From VXNE01 sp965261535 (GTDB lineage: Bacteria; Pseudomonadota; Gammaproteobacteria; Pseudomonadales; Azotimanducaceae): a stretch of 64,000 bases of DNA. The notes beneath the pieces were generated by a model. It did no database searches and was not told where the DNA came from. It was given only the letters and a program-made list of their open reading frames with translations. This document shows positions 34,194 through 42,001 of this stretch, piece by piece. Position 1 is the stretch's first letter. Every line of letters begins with the position of its first letter. A program made the translations under genes and the position numbers. The stretch spans positions 1,116,001 through 1,180,000 of the forward strand of contig OZ253469.1 in the NCBI GenBank assembly GCA_965261535.1. Reading direction: 5' to 3'.

Positions 34194-35120
34194 ATGGCAA
34201 ACGCCGTCAGCCACGACCAGAACTTCAAGAACCTGATCCTTGACTATCCGCGCGACGCGCTGGCGTTTTTCGCCGCCGAAGAGGCCCCACTGCCGAAAGA
34301 TCCGGTTCAGATCATCCCAGCGCGACAGGAACAGCTCCAGGAACGCCTGGGAACACACTACCGGGAGCTCGACGTGCCCCTGTTGGTGGAGTGGGCCGAC
34401 GGCCACCGCGAGGCGATCCTGTTCGTGCTGGAAGAAGAATCCGACTGGCGGCGATTTTCGCTGCACCGGTTGGCGCACTACTGCCTCGACCTCGCCGAGA
34501 TGTTCGAGACGGACCGCGTGGTGCCGGCGGTGATCTTCTTGCGCGCCGCCGACGCGGCCGCCGCGTCGCTCACCCTGGGCACCGAGCGCCGCCCCTACCT
34601 GACGTTCGACTATCTGGCGTGCAAGCTCAAGGAGATACCCGCCGAGCGCTGGCTGGACAGCGACAACCTGGTGGCCCGAGTCAACCTGCCGAACATGCGC
34701 AGATCGGAGAACCGCAAGGTCGAGGTCTACGCGCAGGCCGTCCGAGGCTTGCTGGCGCTGGAGCCCGACGGCGGCAAACGGGCGAAATATCTCGAATTCA
34801 TCGACATCTACGCCAGCCTCACCGAAAATGAGTTCCGGCGTTATCAGCGACAATATCCGGAGGAAAGCACCACCATGGCAGGAGTCATCGCAAGGGCCCG
34901 TGACGAAGGCATGCAGCAGGGGATGCAGCGGGGGATGAAGCAGGGCCACATCGAAGGAGAGCGGACCCTTTTGGAACGACAGCTCCGGCGGCGATTCGGT
35001 CTCCTGTCGCCCAAAATAGCCGAAAGGCTAAGCCAGGCGTCCGCCACCGATCTGGAGACCTGGGCCGAAAACGTGCTCGACGCCGAAACGCTTGACGACG
35101 TGTTCGAATCAGGCTCTTAG
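34194..35120 (+). CDS. Rpn/PD-(D/E)XK-type putative nuclease with C-terminal DUF4351
   Basis: 308 residues from ATG 34194. The N-terminal half (SHDQNFKNLILDYPRDALAFF; VPLLVEWADGHREAILFVLEEESDWRRFSLHRLAHYCLDLAEMF) follows the Rpn/putative-transposase nuclease layout, in which an acidic residue and an E-x-E/K strand form the active site. A Met-Gln-Gly repeat (GMQQGMQRGMKQG) leads into DUF4351 (LLERQLRRRFGLL..LETWAENVLDAETLDDVF). Rpn proteins are linked to recombination and phage defence. It is on the plus strand, opposite to the binding-protein genes it separates, so it was probably inserted. Its 3' part is duplicated directly downstream. Confidence 0.8.
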   Translation: MANAVSHDQNFKNLILDYPRDALAFFAAEEAPLPKDPVQIIPARQEQLQERLGTHYRELDVPLLVEWADGHREAILFVLEEESDWRRFSLHRLAHYCLDLAEMFETDRVVPAVIFLRAADAAAASLTLGTERRPYLTFDYLACKLKEIPAERWLDSDNLVARVNLPNMRRSENRKVEVYAQAVRGLLALEPDGGKRAKYLEFIDIYASLTENEFRRYQRQYPEESTTMAGVIARARDEGMQQGMQRGMKQGHIEGERTLLERQLRRRFGLLSPKIAERLSQASATDLETWAENVLDAETLDDVFESGS

Positions 35121-35127
35121 CCCCGAC

Positions 35128-35478
35128 ATCTACGCCGGCCTCACCGAAAATGAGTTTCGGCGTTATCAGCGACACTATCCGGAGGAAAGCACCACCATGG
35201 CAGGAGTCATCGCAAGGGCCCGTGACGAAGGCATGCAGCAGGGCATGCAGCAGGGCATGCAGCAGGGGATGCAGCGGGGGATGCAGCGGGGGATGAAGCA
35301 GGGCCACATCGAAGGAGAGCGGACCCTTTTGGAACGACAGCTCCGGCGGCGATTCGGTCTCCTGTCGCCCGAAATAGCCGAAAGGCTAAGCCAGGCGTCC
35401 GCCGCCGATCTGGAGACCTGGGCCGAAAACGTGCTCGACGCGCAAGTGCTTGACGACGTATTCGATCCAAGCCCCTAG
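35128..35478 (+). pseudogene. Tandem duplicate of the Rpn-type gene 3' end
   Basis: This is a near-identical copy of 34803-35120 starting at GACATCTACGCC, but with five MQQG/MQRG units instead of two. It lacks the nuclease half. A GGAGG 11 bases before ATG 35197 could still start a 93-residue protein made of the Met-Gln repeat and DUF4351, and the same internal start exists in the full gene at the equivalent place. It may be a relic or an independently expressed C-terminal oligomerisation partner. Confidence 0.75.
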
Positions 35479-35528
35479 CGTCGCGTCGGCGCACCCTGCC
35501 AGCAACCAAGGTCCCCCGCCTCGCATTG

Positions 35529-37637
35529 CTACTCCTGCGCCGGCGTTTCGTCGAAATACCAGGTCGCCGGATGGTAGGCGAGCGTCCAGCGGTTGTCCCA
35601 GCCCCAGATGCCGGTCGGCGTCACGTTCTTCAAGCGCCTCGAGACCACCACCGGATGCGGCGCCTGGCCCACCGTGCCGATGGTCCAGAGATTCTCCGCC
35701 GCCGCCGCGAGCAGCGTCTTGGCAGCCTTCGTGCGATGCGCCTCCGTGGTCGCGGTGCGCAGTTCATCGCCCCAGTTCTGGAGGTTGCGAATGAGTTCGG
35801 GTGGCTCTTCGCCGAGTTCTCCATCGGTCTGGTAGTACCGCGCCCAGTGGTTCCACATGGCGATGTCCCAGCCGGAGCGATGCGGATAGAACCAGTCCGG
35901 CACCAGGGGGAACACGATGTCCGTCACCTTGTCCGCGTGCCATAGCGTCATCTGCATCCTGTTGGCCTGGGCGCGCTCGGCTTGCAGGCTTCTCTGCACC
36001 GACTTCAGCCGCACGTCGATGCCCACTTCCCGCCAATAGTTGGACACGAGTTCCATGGTGATGCCCTTGGGCGTCTCGAAATCGAGATACTCGAGCGTGA
36101 TTGTGAGCTTGGATTCGTCCGGGTATTCCCGCAGGCCGTCGCCGTCCACGTCGCGGAGGCCGAGTTCGTCCAGCAAGGCGCCGGCGTAATCCGGGTCGTA
36201 GCGGATGTGGGCGTCGGCGAAGCGTCGTTCGTACCAGCGGCTCGACGGGTGCGCGGTCACCTGGCTCGGCACGCCCCGGCCGAAGTAGATGACTTCGTTC
36301 ATCTGATCGCGGTCAATCGCATGCGAGAGGGCGCGTACGAAACGCCTCTCCCCCCTGCCCCACAGCAGTTCCCGGTACTTGGGGTCGTCGTAGTTGTAGT
36401 TCGGCTGTATCGCCACGTCGCTGACGTGCACGCGCCGCCAAATGTGCACCTTGTTGACGCCTTTCGCTTCGCCGAGTTTGAGCAGCGGGATGTCCTGGGT
36501 CTTGAGGGCGTAGGCGGCGAAATCGAGCTGGCCGGTAGCGGCCTTGAAGGCGATCATCTGCGAGTTCTCCAGCAGGATGATCGCATCGACCGCGTCTATG
36601 TACGGCAACTGGTTGCCAGCGGGGTCCACCTTGAAATAGTAGGGGTTTCGCTCAAAGCGCATCTTGGTGGGCGTGCGTTCAATGACCTTATATGCGCGCA
36701 GGGTCGGCACCTTCCTTGCCTCCTCGTTGCCCCAGCCGAGCAAAGTGCGGTACATGGCCATCCAAGTGATGAAACCCTTTTTCTTCGCCAGCGCATCCAA
36801 CTCGTCCCTGTCGCGGTACGCCGGGTGGTACTCCCTGAAGAAGTGCATGGGGTCGGCAAATTGGCTGCCGTAATGGGCAAAGAAATTGGCAAACATCGGG
36901 TTCGGCTCCGGGAAGACGTACTCGAACGTGAGGTCGTCGAGCTTGACGAACTTCGAGCCCCTCACGAGCCGGCGTGTCACCGGGTTCATTTCCGGGTCTA
37001 GCCACACGTGGTTCATCCGGAACATGAAATCGGCGGCGGTCAGCGGCGCGCCGTCGGACCACTTTATCCCCGGGCGCAGGCGGATCGTCGTGACCCGGCC
37101 GTCCTCGCTCAGGCTCCACGACTCCGCCAGGTTGGGCAGGACGTTGCGCAAGTCCGCCGAGATCGTGAGCGCGTGTTCCCCGTTGAAGAACTGCCACGAG
37201 TCCCACAGGGTGATGCGCGCGGTGCCGCCGTACTTGCCGATTGCGCTGTACGGCTGGATGACCACCGGATCGTCCGGCAGGCGTTCCTCCACCGGAGGAA
37301 GGTTCCGGTCGTCCAGCATCGGGCTCTGGGAGAAACGCGTGATGCCGAGTTCGCTCGCGGTGCTGGGCGGGGCGAACCACTCGGGCGGCATCATTCTTGC
37401 GAGGGGTGCCCCCTCGCGCGCGCTCTCTTGCGAGGGACACCCTCGCGCACCCGGGGCTGAAGTTTGTTTTCTTGCGAGGGGTGCCCCCTCGCGCTCCCCG
37501 GCTGAAGGCTCTGGCGCTGGGTCCTCTTCGGCGACACAGACCGTCGCGCGCATCGCGAGGCAGACCCACACAAAGCCGAATTTCTTGCGAGGGGTTCCCC
37601 CTCGCGCTCCCGGGCTGAAGGCTCCGCTCGACTTCAT
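35529..37637 (-). CDS. Substrate-binding protein 4, SBP_bac_5 (OppA) family
   Basis: 702 residues. Unlike the other paralogues, the palindromic element has entered the signal peptide itself: MKSSGAFSPGARGGTPRKK precedes the hydrophobic core FVWVCLAMRATVCVA, and no later start would keep the signal. A second insertion of about 45 residues follows the cleavage site. The mature domain (VQPYSAIGKYGGTARITLWDSWQFFNGEHALTISADL; VRALSHAIDRDQMNEVIYFGRGVPSQ) ends YFDETPAQE and groups with protein 5. It is separated from protein 3 by the inserted Rpn-type gene. Ligand unknown. Confidence 0.88.
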   Translation of the reverse strand: MKSSGAFSPGARGGTPRKKFGFVWVCLAMRATVCVAEEDPAPEPSAGEREGAPLARKQTSAPGARGCPSQESAREGAPLARMMPPEWFAPPSTASELGITRFSQSPMLDDRNLPPVEERLPDDPVVIQPYSAIGKYGGTARITLWDSWQFFNGEHALTISADLRNVLPNLAESWSLSEDGRVTTIRLRPGIKWSDGAPLTAADFMFRMNHVWLDPEMNPVTRRLVRGSKFVKLDDLTFEYVFPEPNPMFANFFAHYGSQFADPMHFFREYHPAYRDRDELDALAKKKGFITWMAMYRTLLGWGNEEARKVPTLRAYKVIERTPTKMRFERNPYYFKVDPAGNQLPYIDAVDAIILLENSQMIAFKAATGQLDFAAYALKTQDIPLLKLGEAKGVNKVHIWRRVHVSDVAIQPNYNYDDPKYRELLWGRGERRFVRALSHAIDRDQMNEVIYFGRGVPSQVTAHPSSRWYERRFADAHIRYDPDYAGALLDELGLRDVDGDGLREYPDESKLTITLEYLDFETPKGITMELVSNYWREVGIDVRLKSVQRSLQAERAQANRMQMTLWHADKVTDIVFPLVPDWFYPHRSGWDIAMWNHWARYYQTDGELGEEPPELIRNLQNWGDELRTATTEAHRTKAAKTLLAAAAENLWTIGTVGQAPHPVVVSRRLKNVTPTGIWGWDNRWTLAYHPATWYFDETPAQE
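37395..37512 (-). repeat. In-frame palindromic insertion in binding protein 4
   Basis: Three perfect palindromes starting at 37399, 37430 and 37474. The middle one is read in a different frame from the others (GARGCPS rather than REGAP), showing that the element tolerates more than one reading frame. Confidence 0.87.
37585..37625 (-). repeat. Palindromic element in the signal-peptide start of binding protein 4
   Basis: One perfect palindrome at 37587 (loop TTC) followed by CTCCCGGGCTGAAGGCTC, inserted four or five codons after ATG 37637. It encodes AFSPGARGGTPRKK. Confidence 0.87.
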
Positions 37638-37682
37638 GGGGCCATGGTGGTGACTGCCGTGCGGCCGCGTCAACACGGCCAG

Positions 37683-39626
37683 CTACTCCTTGCCCGGCGT
37701 TTCGTCGAAATACCAGGTCGCAGGATGGTAGGCCAGCGTCCAGCGGTTGTCCCAGCCCCAGATGCCGGTCGGCGTCACGTTCTTGAGGCGCGTGGAAACG
37801 ACCACCGGATGCGGCGCCTGTCCCACCGTGCCGATGGTCCAGAGGTTTTCCGCCGCTGCCGCCAGCAGCGTCTTGGCCGCCCTCGTGCGATGCGCTTCCG
37901 TGGTGGCCGTGCGCAATTCGTCGCCCCAGTTCTGGAGGTTGCGGATGAGTTCGGGCGGCTCTTCGCCAAGTTCGCCATCGGTCTGGTAATACCGCGCCCA
38001 GTGGTTCCACATGGCGATGTCCCAGCCGGAGCGGTGCGGATAGAACCAGTCCGGCACCAGGGGGAACAGGATGTCCGTCACCTTGTCCGCGTGCCACAGT
38101 GTCATCTGCATCCTGTTGGCCTGGGCGCGTTCGGTTTGCAGGCGTCTCTCGATCGATTTCAGGCGCAGGTCGATGCCCACCTCTCGCCAATAGTCAGTCA
38201 CGAGTTCCATGGTGATGCCCTTGGGCGTCTCGAAGTCCAGATACTCGAGCGTGATCGTCAGCTTCGATCCATCGGGGTATTCACGGAGGCCATCGCCGTC
38301 CACATCGCGAAGGCCAAGTTCGTCCAGCAAGGCGCGGGCATAGTCCGGGTCATAGCGGATATGGGCCTCGGCGAAGCGTTGTTCGTACCAGCGGCTCGAG
38401 GGATGGGCGGTCACCTGGCTCGGCACGCCCCGGCCGAAGTAGATGACCTCGTTCATCTGCTCGCGATCGATGGCGTGCGAGAGGGCGCGGATGAAACGGC
38501 GCTCTCCCCCGCCCCATAGCAACGCCCGATATTTTGGGTCCGGGTAGTTGTAATTCGGCTGTATGGCCACGTCGCTGACGTGCAACCGGCGCCAGATGTG
38601 CACCTTGTTGACGCCCTTCGCTTCGCCGAGCTTGAGCAGGGGTATGTCCTGGGTCTTGAGCGCGAAGGCGGCGAAGTCTAGCTGGCCGGTGGCGGCCTGG
38701 AAGGCAATCATCTGCGAGTTCTCCATCAGGATGATTGCGTCGATCGCGTCTATGTACGGCAGCTGGTTGCCCGCAGGGTCGATCTTGAAGTAGTAGGGGT
38801 TGCGCTCGAGGCGCATTTTCATGGGTGTGCGCTCGACCACCTTGTAGGCACGCATGGTGGGCACCATCGCCGCGTCCTCGTTGCCCCATCCCCGCAGGGC
38901 GCCGTACATGGCCATCCAGGTGACGAAGCCCTTGTCCTTCACCAGCGCGTCCAGTTCGTCCTTGTCCCGGTACGCCGGGTGGTACTGCTTGAAGAAATGC
39001 ATGGGATCCGCGAAGTGGCTGCCGTACTGGGCAAAGAAGTTGGCAAACATCGGGTTCGGCTCCGGGAAGACGTACTGGAACGTGAGGTCATCGATCTTGA
39101 CGAACTTCGACCCCCGAACCAGCCGGTACGTCACCGGCGATATTACCGGGTCCAGCCACACGTGGTTCAACCGGAACATGAAGTCGGCGGCGGTCAGCGG
39201 CGCGCCGTCGGACCACTTGATTCCCGGTCGCAGGCGGATCGTCGTGACCCTGCCGTCCTCGCTCAAACTCCAGGATTCCGCCAGGTTGGGCAGGACGTTC
39301 CGCAGGTCCGCCGAGATCGTCAGCGCGTGTTCCCAGTTGAAGAACTGCCAAGTGTCCCAAAGCGTGATGCGCGCCGTGCCGCCGTACTTGCCGATTGTCC
39401 TGTACGGCTGGATGACGACGGGATCGTCCGGCAGGCGCTCTTGGACCGGAGGAAGTTCCCGGCCATCCAGGAACGGGCTCTGGGAAAAACGCGTGATGCC
39501 GAGTTCGCTGGCGGTCTTCGGGGGAACGAACCATTCCGGTGGCAGCGGCACCGCTTCCTCCTCCGCAACACAAACCGTCACGTTCAGCGCAACGCAAGCC
39601 CACACACCCACAGAGCCCAACTTCAT
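37683..39626 (-). CDS. Substrate-binding protein 5, SBP_bac_5 (OppA) family, without insertion
   Basis: 647 residues: signal peptide (MKLGSVGVWACVALNVTVCVA), then EEEAVPLPPEWF directly into the mature domain. The repeat-encoded insertion of the other four paralogues is absent, so this shows the ancestral junction. The domain follows the family-5 pattern and ends YFDETPGKE, like protein 4. It is the promoter-proximal gene of the cluster on the minus strand, and its own palindrome array (39706-39845) is in the leader instead of the coding region. It is separated from protein 4 by 45 bases. Confidence 0.92.
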   Translation of the reverse strand: MKLGSVGVWACVALNVTVCVAEEEAVPLPPEWFVPPKTASELGITRFSQSPFLDGRELPPVQERLPDDPVVIQPYRTIGKYGGTARITLWDTWQFFNWEHALTISADLRNVLPNLAESWSLSEDGRVTTIRLRPGIKWSDGAPLTAADFMFRLNHVWLDPVISPVTYRLVRGSKFVKIDDLTFQYVFPEPNPMFANFFAQYGSHFADPMHFFKQYHPAYRDKDELDALVKDKGFVTWMAMYGALRGWGNEDAAMVPTMRAYKVVERTPMKMRLERNPYYFKIDPAGNQLPYIDAIDAIILMENSQMIAFQAATGQLDFAAFALKTQDIPLLKLGEAKGVNKVHIWRRLHVSDVAIQPNYNYPDPKYRALLWGGGERRFIRALSHAIDREQMNEVIYFGRGVPSQVTAHPSSRWYEQRFAEAHIRYDPDYARALLDELGLRDVDGDGLREYPDGSKLTITLEYLDFETPKGITMELVTDYWREVGIDLRLKSIERRLQTERAQANRMQMTLWHADKVTDILFPLVPDWFYPHRSGWDIAMWNHWARYYQTDGELGEEPPELIRNLQNWGDELRTATTEAHRTRAAKTLLAAAAENLWTIGTVGQAPHPVVVSTRLKNVTPTGIWGWDNRWTLAYHPATWYFDETPGKE

Positions 39627-39705
39627 TGGGCCATCATGGCGACCGTGTATCAGAAACGTCAACAAGCAGTACGCCACAGCCGGGGCCTTCGGCTCCGGTG
39701 TCTTT

Positions 39706-39845
39706 CTTGCGAGGGGTATCCCCTCGCGCTGCTGTCTTTTGGCGAGGGGTGCCCCCTCGCGCTGCTGTCTTTCTTGCGAGGGGTATCCCCTCGCGCTGCT
39801 GTCTTTTGGCGAGGGGTGCCCCCTCGCGCTCCCCGGCTGAAGGCT
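39706..39845 (-). repeat. Palindromic repeat array in the leader of binding protein 5
   Basis: Four perfect palindromes starting at 39710, 39743, 39777 and 39810, spaced about 33 bases, with loops alternating TAT, TGC, TAT, TGC: a duplicated two-unit block. It ends with CTCCCCGGCTGAAGGCTC. Bases 39846-39967 hold no gene that I can see. Confidence 0.9.
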
Positions 39846-39967
39846 CTGCTGATGGCCCCGACCCGACCCTGCTCGTCGACCAGAGAAGCGCTCCGCAACC
39901 GACCTCAAGCAGCGGACAGCAGCGTTCTGTCGCATGCATCGTGCCGTTACGCGTTACAATCGATCCG

Positions 39968-40239
39968 ATGAGGTTCATGCACAAGGGGCTACGGGACCTC
40001 CATGAACGGGAACGCACGCGTGCACTGCCACAGAACCTTGTTTCGCGCATTCGCCGAATCTTGGCTGATCTCGACGTCGCGGTTACACCGCGTGATGTGG
40101 ACCTCCCAGGTTATCGGCTCCATGCACTCAAGGGTGATCGTGCAGAACAATGGAGCATCCGGGTGAGCGGCAACGGCGAATCGTGTTCCGCTTCGAAGAC
40201 GGCGAAGCGGTGGATGTCGATCTGATCGACTACCATTGA
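39968..40239 (+). pseudogene. higB: HigB-type toxin with a one-base deletion near the end
   Basis: The frame from ATG 39968 gives MRFMHKGLRDLHERERTRALPQNLVSRIRRILADLDVAVTPRDVDLPGYRLHALKGDRAEQWSIRVSGN, a HigB/RelE-fold toxin. It then leaves the family frame. Adding one T after AAC near 40176 restores WRIVFRFEDGEAVDVDLIDYH and the stop at 40237-40239, exactly the conserved HigB ending. As written, the catalytic C-terminus is lost, leaving an antitoxin without an active toxin unless the base is an error. The higA gene follows 13 bases later. Confidence 0.85.
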
Positions 40240-40252
40240 AGGAGGCTGGCGC

Positions 40253-40519
40253 GTGAATGCAATGGCGAATCCCCCTCATCCTGGAGAAACCGTCCGGCTG
40301 GAGTGCATCGAAGCGAGTGGACTGACGGTCACCGAGGCCGCGCGACGACTAGGGTGCACGCGGCCAGCGTTGTCAAGAGTGCTAAACGGGCGCGCCGCGA
40401 TATCGGCGCATATGGCGCTGGCGTTCGAACGGCAGGGCTGGAGCAACGCGGACTTCTGGATGCGTCGTCAAGCCGCATACGACTTGGCCCAGGCGCGCCG
40501 GCGAGAAAGCGCCGCATAG
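40253..40519 (+). CDS. higA: HigA-type HTH antitoxin
   Basis: 88 residues. The start is GTG 40253 with AGGAGG seven bases upstream. HPGETVRLECIEASGLTVTEAARRLGCTRPALSRVLNGRAAISAHMALAFERQGWSNADFWMRRQAAYDL is the canonical HigA sequence: an XRE helix-turn-helix (about 25-50) that represses the operon and neutralises HigB. It is intact although the adjacent toxin is frameshifted, consistent with toxin loss while the antitoxin is retained. Confidence 0.93.
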   Translation: MNAMANPPHPGETVRLECIEASGLTVTEAARRLGCTRPALSRVLNGRAAISAHMALAFERQGWSNADFWMRRQAAYDLAQARRRESAA

Positions 40520-40547
40520 CGGGGACCGCACCTTGGAGACCAGCGCC

Positions 40548-41168
40548 ATGCAACAGCGTCGCAATCGTGTGCAATGGGTCTACGCGGCGAAGAACAACCG
40601 GGAACTCGAAGCGCGCTACGACCAATGGGCACCGCAGTACGACAAGGACTTGACCGAGGAATTCGAGTGGGTCGGCCCGCAGGTAGCGGTCGAGCTATTC
40701 GCCAGGCACGTGGCGCCAGGGGCGAGGATACTCGACGTGGGTGCCGGGACGGGTCTCGTCGGCGAGCGCCTGGTCGCCGCCGGCTATCGCGACCTTCAGG
40801 CCATGGACCTCTCCCCCGGAATGCTCGACGTGGCACGGCAATAGAACATCTATGGGCATTTGTGGCAGATGACCCTCGGCGAGCATCTGGCGTTTGCCAG
40901 CGACACGTTCGATGCGGTCATCGGCGTCGGCGTGTTCACCACCGGCCATGCCCCGGCACACGCCTTTGATGAACTGGTGCGGATCACCAGGGACGGCGGA
41001 CACATCGTCTTCTCGCTAAGGACGGACCTGTACGAACAAGAAGGCTTCGGGCAATACCTGGCCGATCTGGAAACCGCTGGAAGGTGGAGCCTGGTCGAGC
41101 GCTCGGAGCCGTATCACCCGCTGCCCAAAGGCGAACCGGAAGTCGTGCATCGGGTTTGGGTCTACTAG
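40548..41168 (+). pseudogene. Class I SAM-dependent methyltransferase with an in-frame amber codon
   Basis: From ATG 40548 (GGAG nine bases upstream) the protein reads YAAKNNRELEARYDQWAPQYD and ILDVGAGTGLVGERL (the SAM-binding motif I) to DLSPGMLDVARQ, then TAG at 40842-40844. The same frame continues with NIYGHLWQMTLGEHLAFASDTFDAVIGVGVFTTGHAP to VHRVWVY and the stop at 41166-41168. The whole is about 206 residues of the WBSCR27-like methyltransferase type; residue 99 is a stop instead of, typically, Lys or Ala. It is a nonsense pseudogene, a sequence error or, less likely, a suppressed codon. Confidence 0.8.
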
Positions 41169-41373
41169 GTCAGCAACTAGGTCGCCCCTCTCCGCCGGTC
41201 GCCGCAAACCCAGGGCAGCTTTGGGCTCCAGCCGACCCGTCGTCCACGCCGGACAGCCGCTCGTTCTACCCGCCACGATGCCGCGAGATCGGGCAAGACG
41301 AGAACGACGGGTACGCATCCTAGAGATCCGGACCATGCTTTTCAAAGATACGCAACTTGCGTAGAGTTGGAAT

Positions 41374-41694
41374 GTGTTGTTCATTGAGACATCGGAGTTC
41401 ACCAAGCAGTTGCCGTTGCATCTCGACGACGAAAGCTACGCCGCATTGCAGGAGTTTCCAAGCGCACACCCGGAGGCGGGCGATGTCATTCGCGGCTCTG
41501 GCGGCATCCGGAAAATCCGCTGGGCACCGAAGGGTCGCGGCAAACGGGGCGGCAGTCGTGTCATTTACTACTGGCTTGCCGTTGAAGACCACATCTACCT
41601 ACTCACGCTGTACGACAAGGGCGTGAAGGATGATTTGACGCCGGCAGAGCGTGCTGCTTGGCGAAAGGCCGTGGAGGCAATCAAAAATGGCTGA
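41374..41694 (+). CDS. RelE/HigB2-family toxin
   Basis: 106 residues from GTG 41374. IRGSGGIRKIRWAPKGRGKRGGSRVIYYWLAVEDHIYLLTLYDKGVKDDLTPAERAAWRKAVE is the conserved core of the HigB2/RelE-ParE group, which cleaves mRNA on the ribosome. It precedes its antitoxin and overlaps it by eight bases, as usual for this toxin-first arrangement. This is the third toxin-antitoxin module in the window and the only one besides yefM-yoeB that appears intact. Bases 41169-41373 hold no gene. Confidence 0.9.
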   Translation: MLFIETSEFTKQLPLHLDDESYAALQEFPSAHPEAGDVIRGSGGIRKIRWAPKGRGKRGGSRVIYYWLAVEDHIYLLTLYDKGVKDDLTPAERAAWRKAVEAIKNG

Positions 41695-42001
41695 TCGCGA
41701 CATCGCCTCCGAGGTCCTGAAGGGCCTACGCGAGATTCACGAACACCGGGCTGGAAAGCTTACGCTGCGAACCACGCAGGTCGAAGCCCGGCCGCTACCT
41801 GAACTTACGCCGGACGCGATTCGAAGAATCCGGGCCAGCCTCGATGTGTCGAGAGCGGTGTTCGCGCACATGATCCGCGTCCCGGTTCGTACCGTTGAGG
41901 GTTGGGAGCGGGGCAAATCCAGACCGCCGGATTCCGCGAAAGCGCTCATCCTCATGGCCGAAAAGTACCCGGATACGTTTGATCGACTGGCATCACTGTG
42001 A
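41687..42001 (+). CDS. HTH antitoxin, partner of the RelE-type toxin
   Basis: 104 residues. The C-terminal half LTPDAIRRIRASLDVSRAVFAHMIRVPVRTVEGWERGKSRPPDSAKALILMAEKYPDTFDRL is the MqsA/HigA2-type XRE domain (about 45-100). The N-terminal helix EVLKGLREIHEHRAGKLTLRT contacts the toxin in related systems. It probably autoregulates the operon. Its stop overlaps the GTG of the ADP-ribosylglycohydrolase gene by four bases, so toxin, antitoxin and glycohydrolase may be co-translated. Confidence 0.9.
   Translation: MADRDIASEVLKGLREIHEHRAGKLTLRTTQVEARPLPELTPDAIRRIRASLDVSRAVFAHMIRVPVRTVEGWERGKSRPPDSAKALILMAEKYPDTFDRLASL

Noticed and set aside
28661..39845. Palindrome arrays as a CRISPR array
   Set aside because: Units of 30 bp are contiguous and identical with no unique spacers, lie inside coding frames, and no cas gene is present.
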